Shown here in pieces: positions 30,951 through 39,963 of a stretch of 64,000 bases of DNA (its first letter is position 1; each line of letters starts with the position of its first letter). The DNA is from Mycoplana dimorpha (GTDB lineage: Bacteria; Pseudomonadota; Alphaproteobacteria; Rhizobiales; Rhizobiaceae), in the NCBI RefSeq assembly GCF_003046475.1, contig NZ_PZZZ01000003.1, forward strand, positions 62,001 through 126,000. Reading direction: 5' to 3'. The position numbers and the translations under genes are program-made. The notes below the pieces were generated by a model, which saw only the letters and a list, made by a program, of their open reading frames with translations, had not been told where the DNA came from and searched no databases.

Positions 30951-32630
30951 ATGCGGCTTTCAGACCGGCACAGGCTTGCCTGCCTTTACGCATCCGAGGC
31001 GTGGAGGCGCTTTTCGCAGCGTTTGGCTGTCGGTCGTGTCAGCGCTCTGCGTTTTGCCGGCCGCACGCCAGACCGGCTGGTGGTTGCGCCCACCGATCTG
31101 CGGCCAGCCGACGCCTTCACCGCCGAGGAAATAATCGCCGGCCGGTTTCCGCTGGCGGGGCGGATGCTGGATTGCGAAGGCGAGTCTCCCTTCGCGCTCG
31201 ACCTGCCATCCGAGGAATTCGCGCGTCGGCTCCATTGCTTCGGCTGGCTTCGCCACATGCGCATGGCCGAAAAGGACGTCGCTTCCGCTGTCGTGCGCAC
31301 GGTCATCGACGACTGGATGCAGACGCATGGGCGCGTCATCGCCGGCCTGGCCTGGCACCCGGAGGTCATCGCCCAGCGAATTATCGCCTGGTTGTCGCAC
31401 TCACCGGTCGTGCTGCGCGACGCCGACTACCGCTTCTATCGCCGATTCCTCAAGAGCCTCGCCTTCCAGGTGCGGTACCTGCGCCACATCGCTGATGTCA
31501 TCCGTGACGGCGAGCCGCGCCTGCAGGCGCGCATCGCCCTGGCCATGGCCTCGATCGCCATGCCGCACTCCAATGCGGCCATCAGGCGGGCGGCGCGGCA
31601 CCTCGATCGCGAACTCGACAGGCAGATCCTTGCAGACGGCGGTCACGTCTCCCGCAATCCCCGCGTCGGCCTGGATCTGCTCTTCGACCTGCTGCCGCTG
31701 CGTCAGACCTATGTCAATCTCGGCCACGATGTGCCGCAGCGCCTCATCCCGTGCATCGATCGCATCTACCCTGCCCTGCGCTTCTTCCGCCATCAGGGCG
31801 GGGAACTGGCGCTGTTCAACGGCGCCACCTACACGATGGCGAACGAACTTCTGTCGGTGCTGCGCTACGATGAGACGGCGGGCGCACCGTTCCGCGCCTT
31901 GCCGCAATCCGGCTATGCAAGGCTCGCCGCCGGTGAAACCACGATCATCGTCGATACCGGCAAGCCGCTCTCCACCCCGCTGTCCAACACGGCGGGGGCC
32001 GGCTGCCTGTCGCTTGAGATGTCTTCGGGGCGGCATCGTTATTTCGTCAATTCCGGGATGCCGCGGTTTGCCGGTGAGAAAATCCGGCAGCTGTCCCGCG
32101 CCACGGCCGCCCACTCGGTGGCGACCCTGAACGATACCTCCTCGGCAAGCCTGTCGGCGTCGCGCTTCCTTGGGCCCATTATCTTCGGCGGGGTGTCGGA
32201 GATCGACATCACCCGCCAGGCCGGAGAAACCGGGGCCGAAGACCTGCGGGCGCGGCATGACGGCTACCGCGAAAAGTTCGGTCTGCTTTACGAGCGTGAC
32301 ATCCACCTGAGCGCCAAGGGGACGGAAATTCGCGGGCTGGAACGGTTCGTCAGGCCGGACGGCACCCTGCCCAAGGGGGGACGGGATGTTGCTGTGGTGC
32401 GCTTCCATGTCCATCCGGCGATCCGCATCTTCCCAATGAACCAGCACGAGGTCCGGCTGGCAGCGCCCGACGGCGAAAGCTGGACGTTCTCCTGCCTCGA
32501 CGCCGTTGTCGTCGAGGAGGACGACGTGTTCTTCGCCGATCCCTCCGGTGTGCGCGCGGCCCGCCAGCTGACCCTCACCATGCCGCTCACGGGTATCCCC
32601 GAGGTCCAGTGGCTGATGCGGCGCGACTAA
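30951..32630 (+). CDS. Heparinase II/III family protein
   Basis: A 559-residue protein with the N-terminal alpha-helical region and C-terminal beta-sandwich of heparinase II/III-like proteins. The central [21 protein letters not shown] region (about residue 225) is characteristic. No signal peptide is evident from the ATG at 30951, which has GGGGAAAGAG 10 bases upstream. The gene sits between rsmB and purH in many Hyphomicrobiales. Substrate and role are unknown; it should not be read as a proven glycosaminoglycan lyase. Confidence 0.85.
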   Translation: MRLSDRHRLACLYASEAWRRFSQRLAVGRVSALRFAGRTPDRLVVAPTDLRPADAFTAEEIIAGRFPLAGRMLDCEGESPFALDLPSEEFARRLHCFGWLRHMRMAEKDVASAVVRTVIDDWMQTHGRVIAGLAWHPEVIAQRIIAWLSHSPVVLRDADYRFYRRFLKSLAFQVRYLRHIADVIRDGEPRLQARIALAMASIAMPHSNAAIRRAARHLDRELDRQILADGGHVSRNPRVGLDLLFDLLPLRQTYVNLGHDVPQRLIPCIDRIYPALRFFRHQGGELALFNGATYTMANELLSVLRYDETAGAPFRALPQSGYARLAAGETTIIVDTGKPLSTPLSNTAGAGCLSLEMSSGRHRYFVNSGMPRFAGEKIRQLSRATAAHSVATLNDTSSASLSASRFLGPIIFGGVSEIDITRQAGETGAEDLRARHDGYREKFGLLYERDIHLSAKGTEIRGLERFVRPDGTLPKGGRDVAVVRFHVHPAIRIFPMNQHEVRLAAPDGESWTFSCLDAVVVEEDDVFFADPSGVRAARQLTLTMPLTGIPEVQWLMRRD

Positions 32631-32734
32631 GGGCGGATTGGCGGTTTCCACGGGGTCGCTCGTGTGTTAACGGGTCCCCATGCATTCCGCCGGCGGCATG
32701 CTCGGACGCCGGCCCCCACCTCCCGGAGAGTACC

Positions 32735-34345
32735 ATGGCCGTCGCCTCGAAGAAAATTCCCGCACCCGATCGCGTGGAGGTCCGCACCGCGCTGCTGTCC
32801 GTCTCCGACAAGACGGGGATCGTCGAGTTCGCGCGCGCCTTGGCAGAGCGCGGTGTGCGGCTTCTTTCCACCGGCGGCACCCACCAGGCGCTGGCGGATG
32901 CCGGCGTTCCCGTCACCGACGTCTCCGAGGTGACCGGCTTTCCCGAGATCATGGACGGTCGCGTCAAGACCCTTCACCCAAATGTTCATGGCGGCCTGCT
33001 GGCGATCCGCGACGATGCCGAGCACGTCGAGGCGATGAAGGCGCACGGCATCGGCCCGATCGATCTCGCCGTCATCAATCTCTATCCGTTCGAAGAGGTG
33101 CGCGCCAAAGGCGGCGACTACCCGACCACCGTCGAAAACATCGACATCGGCGGCCCCGCCATGATCCGTGCCGCCGCCAAGAACCATGCCTATGTGACGA
33201 TCGTCACCGATCCCGCCGACTATTCCGCCCTTCTCGAGGAACTGGCGCACGGCAGCACGACGTACGCCTTTCGCCAGCGCCTGGCTGCGAAGGCCTATGC
33301 CCGCACCGCGGCCTACGACACCGCGATCGCCAACTGGTTTGCCGAGGCCCTCGACATTGCAGTCCCGCAGTACCGCACGGTCGGCGGCGTCCTGAAGGAA
33401 GAGATGCGCTATGGCGAGAACCCGCATCAGAAGGCGGCGTTCTACCTGACCGACGAGAACCGGCCGGGTGTCGCCACCGCGACGCTGCTGCAGGGCAAGC
33501 AGCTGTCCTACAACAACATCAACGACACCGATGCGGCCTTCGAGCTCGTCGCCGAGTTCCGTCCCGAGAATGGCCCGGCTTGCGCCATCATCAAGCACGC
33601 CAATCCGTGCGGGGTGGCGACCGCCCCGACCCTGAAGGAAGCCTACATGCGGGCGCTTGCCTGCGACCCGGTCTCGGCGTTTGGCGGGATCATCGCCCTG
33701 AATTCGACGCTGGACGGTGAGACGGCCGGCGAAATCGTCAAGCTCTTTACCGAGGTCATCATCGCGCCGGACGCCGACGAGGCGGCGCGGGCCGTCATGG
33801 CCGCCAAGCCCAATGTGCGCCTCCTGGTGACCGGGGGCCTGCCGGATCCGCGCACGCCGGGTATCACCGCCAAGACCGTCTCCGGCGGCCTGCTCGTGCA
33901 GACGCGCGACAACGGCATGGTCGAGGATCTGGAGCTGAAGGTGGTGACGAAGCGCGCACCCACGGCGCAGGAACTTCAGGACATGAAGTTCGCCTTCAAA
34001 GTGGCCAAGCACGTCAAGTCGAATGCCGTCGTCTACGCCAAGGACGGGCAGTCGGCGGGCATCGGTGCCGGGCAGATGAGCCGCGTCGATTCGGCGCGGA
34101 TCGCCGGCATGAAGGCCGAGGAGGCCGCCAAGGCGATGGGACTGGCCGAGCCGCTGACCCGCGGTTCAGCGGTTGCGTCGGAAGCGTTCCTGCCGTTCGC
34201 CGACGGCCTGCTGTCGGCGATTGCCGCCGGCGCCACCGCGGTGATCCAGCCGGGCGGCTCGATGCGTGACGCCGAGGTGATCGCCGCGGCCGACGACGCC
34301 GGCGTCGCGATGGTGTTCACCGGCATGCGCCACTTCCGCCACTGA
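32735..34345 (+). CDS. purH: Bifunctional AICAR formyltransferase/IMP cyclohydrolase
   Basis: A 536-residue enzyme for the last two steps of IMP synthesis. The N-terminal cyclohydrolase domain has [11 protein letters not shown] near residue 38 and [14 protein letters not shown] near residue 140. The formyltransferase domain carries the catalytic KHANPCG near residue 287 and ends in QPGGSMRD near residue 508. The ATG at 32735 has CGGAGAG upstream. The leader has GC-rich repeats but no recognisable riboswitch. Confidence 0.96.
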   Translation: MAVASKKIPAPDRVEVRTALLSVSDKTGIVEFARALAERGVRLLSTGGTHQALADAGVPVTDVSEVTGFPEIMDGRVKTLHPNVHGGLLAIRDDAEHVEAMKAHGIGPIDLAVINLYPFEEVRAKGGDYPTTVENIDIGGPAMIRAAAKNHAYVTIVTDPADYSALLEELAHGSTTYAFRQRLAAKAYARTAAYDTAIANWFAEALDIAVPQYRTVGGVLKEEMRYGENPHQKAAFYLTDENRPGVATATLLQGKQLSYNNINDTDAAFELVAEFRPENGPACAIIKHANPCGVATAPTLKEAYMRALACDPVSAFGGIIALNSTLDGETAGEIVKLFTEVIIAPDADEAARAVMAAKPNVRLLVTGGLPDPRTPGITAKTVSGGLLVQTRDNGMVEDLELKVVTKRAPTAQELQDMKFAFKVAKHVKSNAVVYAKDGQSAGIGAGQMSRVDSARIAGMKAEEAAKAMGLAEPLTRGSAVASEAFLPFADGLLSAIAAGATAVIQPGGSMRDAEVIAAADDAGVAMVFTGMRHFRH

Positions 34346-34400
34346 GGCTGGGGCAGGTCGCCGAGCGCCGCGGGGCCCCCGGTTGCTGACGCCTTACCCT

Positions 34401-34428
34401 CAACACGCCGTCACTTGCCGGCGTGTTG
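34401..34428. terminator. Hairpin between purH and the DUF4260 gene
   Basis: A perfect 10-bp stem (CAACACGCCG / CGGCGTGTTG) with an 8-base loop straddles the stop codon of the DUF4260 gene, in the convergent gap after purH. Neither side has a good T tract. Confidence 0.5.
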
Positions 34429-34788
34429 TCCGATCCGTCCGAGGTGGGTGAACGTGAATCCCTCCTGCGCCTTCAGTCCGTAGCCGAGCATCCGGTCGAA
34501 GCCGGAATGGGCCATCCACAGAGCGCCGAGCGACCACAAGGTGGGGTTGGACGTCAACAGGCCGGCAGCGAAGAACGCCAGCCCGAACGCGTAGACGTGA
34601 ACGGCATTGTAACAGAAGGCGCCTACCTTCGGCCCGAAGGCGTATCCGGCGAAACTGAGGTCCGGGGCAAAGAAGATCAGCACTGCAGCCCACCAGGGCA
34701 GATCGGTGTTGGCCTGCCGCAACAGCAGAAGTCCAACAACAAATATGATCAGGCCTTCAACCCGCTGCCATTGAACGGCTCGGTGCAT
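34411..34788 (-). CDS. DUF4260 family membrane protein
   Basis: A 125-residue protein with about four hydrophobic segments (residues about 10-25, 33-50, 60-78, 83-95) and the C-terminal DUF4260 signature HSGFDRMLGYGLKAQEGF followed by HLGRIG. The function is unknown for the family. It is convergent with purH and stands alone. Confidence 0.85.
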   Translation of the reverse strand: MHRAVQWQRVEGLIIFVVGLLLLRQANTDLPWWAAVLIFFAPDLSFAGYAFGPKVGAFCYNAVHVYAFGLAFFAAGLLTSNPTLWSLGALWMAHSGFDRMLGYGLKAQEGFTFTHLGRIGQHAGK

Positions 34789-34994
34789 TTCGTTTCCCCC
34801 GAGAATGTAACGTCGCCTTAAAACGGCGCGCCGTCACAAACAAGGGCATGCATTATCTCCGATCCGGATGAACGCCGTTCCCTTTGGTTCACTCTGGCAA
34901 TTCAGTCAGCCGACGGTGCTGTGGAATACAGGGCCCGTCTGCTGAGCAAGGAAACAACGTTTTGCGCGCCCCGAGCAGCGCCGCGGCGGTGTTG

Positions 34995-35228
34995 TCATTC
35001 GGCAGGTTGCGAACGCTGCTGCGCTGCCGGAGGATGAACGTAAACAGGCCGTCCTATCCCGCAGCAAAAGATCGGGACAGGCGGCGCATCTGCGTCCGCT
35101 CTCCCGTCCTCCGTGCTCGCGGCGGCGACCAGCCGAGCAAGGTAATTGACCAGGAGCTTCCAGCGGGCGGTGCTGGCTGAAGCGATTACCTCAGCCGGCG
35201 CCGTCAAGCGCGACATATTGCTGATCAT
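34995..35228 (-). CDS. Small hypothetical protein
   Basis: A 77-residue frame that I do not recognise. Its ATG at 35228 is preceded by GGAGGA with a 4-base spacer, a better start signal than chance frames here show. The first 40 residues (SRLTAPAEVIASASTARWK and onward) could form helices; the C-terminal half is Pro- and Cys-containing and looks non-natural. It may be a truncated or decayed gene. A second ATG four codons in is also possible. Confidence 0.3.
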   Translation of the reverse strand: MISNMSRLTAPAEVIASASTARWKLLVNYLARLVAAASTEDGRADADAPPVPIFCCGIGRPVYVHPPAAQQRSQPAE

Positions 35229-35415
35229 GTGCTCCTCCCAGGCATTGATCCGGCCGTCAGTGTACTGGTGTCACACGCTGCAGCGAAAATTTATTCGCCA
35301 AATGCTTCTATTTGCGGCGCTTTGCGTCGATTGATGCCGCTGCGGGGCGCGCCCGGTGCTGATTTGCAGTCGCTCAAGCCGTGCGATGCCCAGTATAATT
35401 CTTTGAAATGACGAC

Positions 35416-35439
35416 ATCAGGTGAATAAATTTTCCTGAT
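35416..35439 (+). promoter_or_regulatory. Predicted LysR operator 1 (creatinase promoter)
   Basis: ATCAGG and CCTGAT form 6-bp arms around an AT-rich centre that contains GAATAAATTTTCC (35423-35435). The same 13-mer with one change precedes the ABC importer operon. The site lies about 60 bases upstream of the creatinase start. Confidence 0.6.
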
Positions 35440-35496
35440 GCGAGCCGTCCCATTAACGTCAGCGCCATCTAAGGTCCCAGGCAATGGAGGAATGCG

Positions 35497-36711
35497 ATGA
35501 CCGACGACATGCTGCACGTGATGAAATGGCATAATGGCGAGAAGGACTATTCACCCTTCTCCGACGCCGAGATGACGCGCCGCCAGAACGACGTGCGCAA
35601 ATGGATGGCCGAGAACAAGGTCGATGCGGCCCTGTTCACCTCCTATCACTGCATCAACTACTATTCGGGATGGCTGTACTGCTATTTCGGCCGCAAGTAC
35701 GGCATGGTGATCGACCACAACAACGCCACGACGATCTCGGCGGGCATCGACGGTGGTCAGCCGTGGCGCCGCAGCTTCGGCGACAACATCACCTACACCG
35801 ACTGGCGTCGCGACAACTTCTACCAGGCCGTCCGCCAGCTCACCCCGGGCGCCAAGCGGATCGGCATCGAGTTCGACCACGTTACGCTCGATTTCCGCCG
35901 CACGCTCGAGGAGGCGCTGCCCGGCGTCGAGTTCGTCGATGTCGGCCAGCCCTCGATGTGGATGCGCACCATCAAGTCGCTTGAGGAGCAGAAGCTGATC
36001 CGCGAGGGCGCCCGCGTCTGCGACGTCGGCGGTGCCGCCTGCGTGGCCGCCGTCAAGGCCGGCGTGCCCGAGCATGAGGTGGCGATCGCCACCACCAATG
36101 CGATGATCCGCGAGATCGCCAAGTCGCATCCGTTCGTCGAATTGATGGACACCTGGACCTGGTTCCAGTCCGGCATCAACACCGACGGTGCCCACAACCC
36201 GGTGACCAACCGCATCGTCCAGTCGGGCGACATCCTGTCGCTCAACACCTTCCCGATGATCTTCGGCTACTACACCGCGCTGGAGCGGACGCTGTTCTGC
36301 GATCACGTCGACGACGCCAGCCTCGACATCTGGGAGAAGAACGTCGCCGTTCATCGCCGCGGTCTCGAACTCATCAAGCCCGGCGCCCGCTGCAAGGACA
36401 TCGCCATCGAGCTCAACGAGATGTACCGCGAGTGGGATCTCCTGAAGTACCGCTCGTTCGGCTACGGCCACTCCTTCGGCGTGCTCTGCCATTATTACGG
36501 CCGCGAAGCCGGCGTGGAGCTGCGCGAGGACATCGATACGGTGCTGGAGCCCGGCATGGTGGTGTCGATGGAGCCGATGGTGATGCTGCCCGAAGGCATG
36601 CCCGGCGCCGGCGGCTACCGCGAGCACGACATCCTGATCGTCAAGGAGGATGGCGCCGAGAACATCACCGGCTTCCCCTTCGGCCCCGAGCACAACGTCA
36701 TTCGCAACTGA
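35497..36711 (+). CDS. Creatinase (creatine amidinohydrolase)
   Basis: A 404-residue M24-fold enzyme that hydrolyses creatine to sarcosine and urea without a metal. It aligns along its whole length with Pseudomonas creatinase as I remember it: FTSYHCINYYSGWLYC near residue 47, SAGIDGGQPWRR near residue 81, TWFQSGINTDGAHNPVT near residue 221 with the catalytic His at 233, GYGHSFGVLCHYYGREAG near residue 323, and VSMEPMVMLPEG. The metal ligands of true aminopeptidases are absent, which argues against a peptidase. GGAGG lies 8 bases upstream of the ATG. A terminator follows, and creatininase lies convergently beyond it. Confidence 0.93.
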   Translation: MTDDMLHVMKWHNGEKDYSPFSDAEMTRRQNDVRKWMAENKVDAALFTSYHCINYYSGWLYCYFGRKYGMVIDHNNATTISAGIDGGQPWRRSFGDNITYTDWRRDNFYQAVRQLTPGAKRIGIEFDHVTLDFRRTLEEALPGVEFVDVGQPSMWMRTIKSLEEQKLIREGARVCDVGGAACVAAVKAGVPEHEVAIATTNAMIREIAKSHPFVELMDTWTWFQSGINTDGAHNPVTNRIVQSGDILSLNTFPMIFGYYTALERTLFCDHVDDASLDIWEKNVAVHRRGLELIKPGARCKDIAIELNEMYREWDLLKYRSFGYGHSFGVLCHYYGREAGVELREDIDTVLEPGMVVSMEPMVMLPEGMPGAGGYREHDILIVKEDGAENITGFPFGPEHNVIRN

Positions 36712-36732
36712 GCACGGCTCAGGCCGAAAAGG

Positions 36733-36761
36733 AGGGCCGCCCGGTGTCGGCGGCCCTTTTT
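36733..36761. terminator. Intrinsic terminator between creatinase and creatininase
   Basis: A perfect 9-bp stem AGGGCCGCC / GGCGGCCCT (36733-36741 and 36749-36757) is followed by a T tract on the plus strand and preceded by AAAA, so it may stop transcripts from both sides of this convergent gap. Confidence 0.88.
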
Positions 36762-36785
36762 GTCGGCAGTCGGAATGCTGGCTCG

Positions 36786-37565
36786 TCAGCCGGGAAACTC
36801 GGTACGCAGCGCATCGACGATGCCTCGGACGCAGACATCGAGCAGGATCCGTCCTTTTTCCTCGGAAGCCTGTTTGGGCGAGGAAAGCGTGCCGCTCTGC
36901 GGCGTCCATTCGGGCTTCGGCGGATAGACGTCATAAGGCGGGAAACTGGCGGGCGCATGCTCGATGGCACGCTCGAGATGCACCATATGCGGATGCAGCG
37001 CCAGCATCAGCGATGTCTCAAGTACGCCGCCATGTTCGATTTCCCAGCCGGGAAAGCCGTCCGGGTAGAGCTTCGCGATCGTCGCCTTGTCGACGAAATC
37101 CCAATAGGACAACACCACGATCTTCACGTCGTCGATGCCGCCCCAGCGCAGTTCGCGCAGCGCCAGGTCGATGCCCTCGATGATGAACCAGGAATTCTCG
37201 AAATGGCCGTTCACCAGACAGATTCTACGAACCCCATGCCGGGCGAATTCCTTGATCACGTCGCGCAAGGCCGCGACCAGCGTCGCGCCATCGAGGCTGG
37301 TCGTGCCGGGAAGGTGGTTTCCGCCGCCGGATTTCTGGTGCGACTTGTACCCGTAGGTGAAGGGTGGCGCCACCAGAGCGCCGATCGATTCTGCGACCCG
37401 GCGGGCAAATTCGACCGGCAGAAGCACGTCGACATGCATCGGCATATGATGGCCATGCTGCTCCATCGAGCCGATCGGGATCAGGATCGGAACGGTCCCG
37501 TCCCTGACCTTGGCGTCGTAGTCCGGCCAGGGCAATTCCGCGGCAAAAACTGAATCGGCAGGCAT
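36786..37565 (-). CDS. Creatininase (creatinine amidohydrolase)
   Basis: A 259-residue metal-dependent enzyme that interconverts creatinine and creatine. The metal-site residues of the characterised Pseudomonas enzyme are all present, shifted by one: Glu35, His37 and Asp46 in SMEQHGHHMPMHVDVLLP, and His121 and Glu123 in NGHFENS. YGYKSHQKSGGGNHLPGTTSLDGAT (about residue 71; written here only as a landmark) is also typical, as is EIEHGGVLETSLMLAL. The ATG at 37565 has GGAGG 9 bases upstream; 37571 is an alternative. It is divergent from the LysR gene. Confidence 0.93.
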   Translation of the reverse strand: MPADSVFAAELPWPDYDAKVRDGTVPILIPIGSMEQHGHHMPMHVDVLLPVEFARRVAESIGALVAPPFTYGYKSHQKSGGGNHLPGTTSLDGATLVAALRDVIKEFARHGVRRICLVNGHFENSWFIIEGIDLALRELRWGGIDDVKIVVLSYWDFVDKATIAKLYPDGFPGWEIEHGGVLETSLMLALHPHMVHLERAIEHAPASFPPYDVYPPKPEWTPQSGTLSSPKQASEEKGRILLDVCVRGIVDALRTEFPG

Positions 37566-37622
37566 GTCCATTCTCCTCCTTCTCCATGAGAGGAAGAATG
37601 TTTGCGTTTCCCGATTCGATAT

Positions 37623-37637
37623 GTGAAATTTATTATC
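37623..37637 (-). promoter_or_regulatory. Predicted LysR operator 2 (creatininase/LysR gap)
   Basis: On the minus strand this reads GATAATAAATTTCAC, close to the GAATAAATTTTCC motif upstream of creatinase. It lies about 57 bases from the creatininase start and about 25 bases from the LysR start, the usual place for a LysR autoregulatory site. Confidence 0.5.
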
Positions 37638-37661
37638 GTCATTGCTCCATGAGAAATGTAA

Positions 37662-38573
37662 ATGCGCAACTTCGTCAATTTTCAGACTGATCTTTTGCGT
37701 ACCTTTGTCTCGGTCATCGACCTCGGGGCATTCACCAAGGCCGGAGACGCGCTCGGCCGGACCCAGCCGGCCGTCTCCCTGCAGATCCGCCGGCTCGAGG
37801 AACTTGTCGGCGCGCCGATCATCAAGCAGGTCGGCCGGGCGCTCGTTCTGACCGGAGAAGGCGAGATCCTTCTGAGCTATGCCCGGGAAATCCTGCGCCT
37901 CAACGATGAAGCCGGGTCCTACTTCAATCGCTCGAAGATTGCGGGCGTTCTCCGCGTCGGCCTGCCGAACGACTATGCCGTGGCATTCCTCCAGGGACTG
38001 ATCACCGAGTATACCCGGCAGCATTCGGACATCTCGCTCGAACTGCACTGCGGATGGAGCGCCGAGATCCTTGATCGCTTGCGCTCCGATGAACTCGACC
38101 TCGCCGTTGCCATGGTCAATAACGAGCAGTCACAGTATCTGTCGCGCTCCTGGATCGAGAGGCCCATCTGGGCGGCGGCCGAAAACGCCACATTCGACCC
38201 GTTGCTCGGCATTCCGCTGGCCGCGCACCCGGAAGGCTGCGCCTACCGCGCGCGGATGATCCAGGCCCTGGACAATGCCCAGATCCGCTGGCGCGTGGCC
38301 TATACCGGGTCGGGCATCTCCGGCCTCCAGAACGCCGTGATCAACGGGCTCGGCGTCAGTGCGCTGACGCATTATACGATGCTCCCGGGGATGCGGGCGC
38401 TTGACGAGCGGGACGGATTCCCGCCGCTGGCCGAGATCCGGGTCGGCCTGTTCTACAAGCATCCGCGCCTGTCCGATGCCGGTATCGGACTGGTCAATCA
38501 TGTCATCGCACGCTTGGATGAAGCCGGCGTGTCCCCCGTGGCGATGAACCGGGTGGAGCTGGTGCGCCAATAA
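37662..38573 (+). CDS. LysR family transcriptional regulator of the creatinine locus
   Basis: A 303-residue LysR protein with the N-terminal winged HTH (FVSVIDLGAFTKAGDALGRTQPAVS over residues about 15-40; key pattern AxxLGxTQPAVSxQIRRLE) and a periplasmic-binding-like effector domain from about residue 90. It is transcribed away from creatininase and sits between that gene and the ABC importer operon. The effector is not known; creatinine or creatine is the obvious candidate from context. Shared AT-rich motifs upstream of three units support it as the local regulator. Confidence 0.88.
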   Translation: MRNFVNFQTDLLRTFVSVIDLGAFTKAGDALGRTQPAVSLQIRRLEELVGAPIIKQVGRALVLTGEGEILLSYAREILRLNDEAGSYFNRSKIAGVLRVGLPNDYAVAFLQGLITEYTRQHSDISLELHCGWSAEILDRLRSDELDLAVAMVNNEQSQYLSRSWIERPIWAAAENATFDPLLGIPLAAHPEGCAYRARMIQALDNAQIRWRVAYTGSGISGLQNAVINGLGVSALTHYTMLPGMRALDERDGFPPLAEIRVGLFYKHPRLSDAGIGLVNHVIARLDEAGVSPVAMNRVELVRQ

Positions 38574-38586
38574 GCGAGGCTAATGC

Positions 38587-38610
38587 GAAAATTATTAGAA
38601 TTAATTTTCC
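38587..38610 (+). promoter_or_regulatory. Predicted LysR operator 3 (ABC importer promoter)
   Basis: GAAAATTA and TAATTTTC form perfect 8-bp arms with a 7-base spacer (38587-38609). The right part, GAATTAATTTTCC at 38598-38610, matches operator 1 at 12 of 13 bases. It lies 56 bases upstream of the binding-protein start. Confidence 0.65.
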
Positions 38611-38665
38611 AAATGTATTGCCCCTTACTACGATTTCTGGAAACAACAGAACTAGGGGAACTTCA

Positions 38666-39802
38666 ATGTCTATCAAGAAAACACTTTCAGGATGCCATAG
38701 TCGGCGCACAATTCTGAAGGGTGCTGCCGTCCTCGGCGGTAGCGCGCTCGCCACGCCCTTCGTGAGCCGGCTGGCTTTTGCCGCGCCGGTCGAATTGAAC
38801 ATGCTCGCCTGGTACGGTCACGCCGAACCGGACGTCGTGGCCGAGTTCGAGGCCGAGCACAACGTCAAGTTCAAGCCGAAATACTATACCGGCGGCGACA
38901 ACATGCTGGGGCTGATCGCCCAGTCTCCTCCCGGAACCTTCGACATCATCCTGTCGGACGCCGAATACGTACAGCAGCTCAATGCGGCCGGCTATATCGA
39001 GAAGCTCGATCCTGCCGACTATCCGTTCGACGACTTCTTTCCGGAGTTCCAGAAGTTCCCCGGCCACTGGGAGGGTGACGAACTCTATTCGGTGATCACC
39101 CGCTTCGGTTTCCTCGGGGTCGCCTACAACACCGAGGCCATCACCGAGAAAGAGGCCTCTACCTACAAGGTCTACTGGGACGAGAAGCTCAAGGGCAAGG
39201 TCGGCCATTTCGACTGGCACCTGCCCAATCTCGGCCAGATCAGCCTGCTGAACGGCAATGCTTCTCCCTATGACATCGACGAAGCCGGTTGGGAAAAAGT
39301 GCAGGAAGTAACGAAGACGCTGCGCCCGCAGATCGGCGGCTTCTTCGACTACGGCGGCACCTTTTCGTCGCTGCAGAACGGACAGATGCTGGTCATGGCC
39401 GGCATCGGCGACTGGATCACCGGCGCCCTCGAAAAGGGCGGCGCCAAGGTGCGCACCCAAATCCCAGAGGAAGGCGGGCTGCAGTTCACCGAATCCTTCT
39501 CCATCGGCAAGGGCTCGCAGAAGGCCGATCTCGCCAAGAAGTGGATCCAGTACATCACCTCGGCCAAGGGCCAGGTCAAGTCGGCCAACATGGCGGCCTA
39601 TCCCTGCCTGATCCCGAACAAGAAGGGATGGGAGCTGCTGGCCAAGGAAACGCCGGAAGAGGCGAAGCGTCAGGGCATGCTGCTCAACGAGAGCAACGTG
39701 ATGGATCTGATCCGCGCAGGCCGCATCAAGTACCGGCAGCTGCCGGTGCAGCAGAGCCTTGAAGACTGGAACGACTTCTGGTCCGACTACAAGGCAACGT
39801 GA
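38666..39802 (+). CDS. ABC transporter substrate-binding protein, polyamine type (putative creatinine/creatine binding)
   Basis: A 378-residue PotD/PotF-type periplasmic protein. The N-terminus has a twin-arginine signal (SRRTILKG at about residue 12, then a hydrophobic stretch ending AFAA), so it is probably exported folded by Tat. LAWYGHAEPDVVAEFE near residue 43 and VAYNTEAIT near residue 152 fit the family. The gene is first in the importer operon, with AGGGGAA before the ATG at 38666. The cargo is inferred only from the neighbouring creatinase and creatininase genes; polyamines remain possible. Confidence 0.82.
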   Translation: MSIKKTLSGCHSRRTILKGAAVLGGSALATPFVSRLAFAAPVELNMLAWYGHAEPDVVAEFEAEHNVKFKPKYYTGGDNMLGLIAQSPPGTFDIILSDAEYVQQLNAAGYIEKLDPADYPFDDFFPEFQKFPGHWEGDELYSVITRFGFLGVAYNTEAITEKEASTYKVYWDEKLKGKVGHFDWHLPNLGQISLLNGNASPYDIDEAGWEKVQEVTKTLRPQIGGFFDYGGTFSSLQNGQMLVMAGIGDWITGALEKGGAKVRTQIPEEGGLQFTESFSIGKGSQKADLAKKWIQYITSAKGQVKSANMAAYPCLIPNKKGWELLAKETPEEAKRQGMLLNESNVMDLIRAGRIKYRQLPVQQSLEDWNDFWSDYKAT

Positions 39803-39875
39803 TCGCCGGCAGCCATACGGCTACCCCGGACGTCAGCGCGCTGATTCCGGCAAGGTTGCGCGCAGCGCCGTGAGG

Positions 39876-39904
39876 GGGCGGGCATCAGTCCCGCCCTTTC
39901 TCTT
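39876..39904 (+). terminator. Intra-operon hairpin with T-rich tail
   Basis: GGGCGGG and CCCGCCC (39876-39882, 39890-39896) form a 7-bp stem followed by TTTCTCTT, in the 161-base gap between the binding-protein gene and the first permease. It may act as a partial terminator or as protection of the upstream mRNA, giving more binding protein than permease. Confidence 0.7.
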
Positions 39905-39963
39905 GGGATCATTCGCCACCGCCGGGCGATAACAACTCGTCTGCCGTGGCCGGGACATTCGTA

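Larger units (their letters stand above)
34789..35496. other. 708-base intergenic region upstream of the creatinase gene
   Basis: No long convincing gene is present. It holds one small minus-strand frame with a good ribosome site (34995-35228) and, near the right end, the predicted creatinase operator. It has no terminal inverted repeats or transposase remnants that I can see. It marks the boundary between the housekeeping block and the creatinine locus. Confidence 0.5.

Noticed and set aside
32631-32734. A ZTP or other purine riboswitch upstream of purH
   Set aside because: The leader has GC-rich repeats and GGGTCGC, but I could not fit the conserved ZTP loops, and it is only 104 bases long.
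35497-36711. A Xaa-Pro aminopeptidase or other M24 peptidase
   Set aside because: The fold is M24, but the sequence follows creatinase throughout, with the catalytic His region and no metal ligands, and creatininase is next door.
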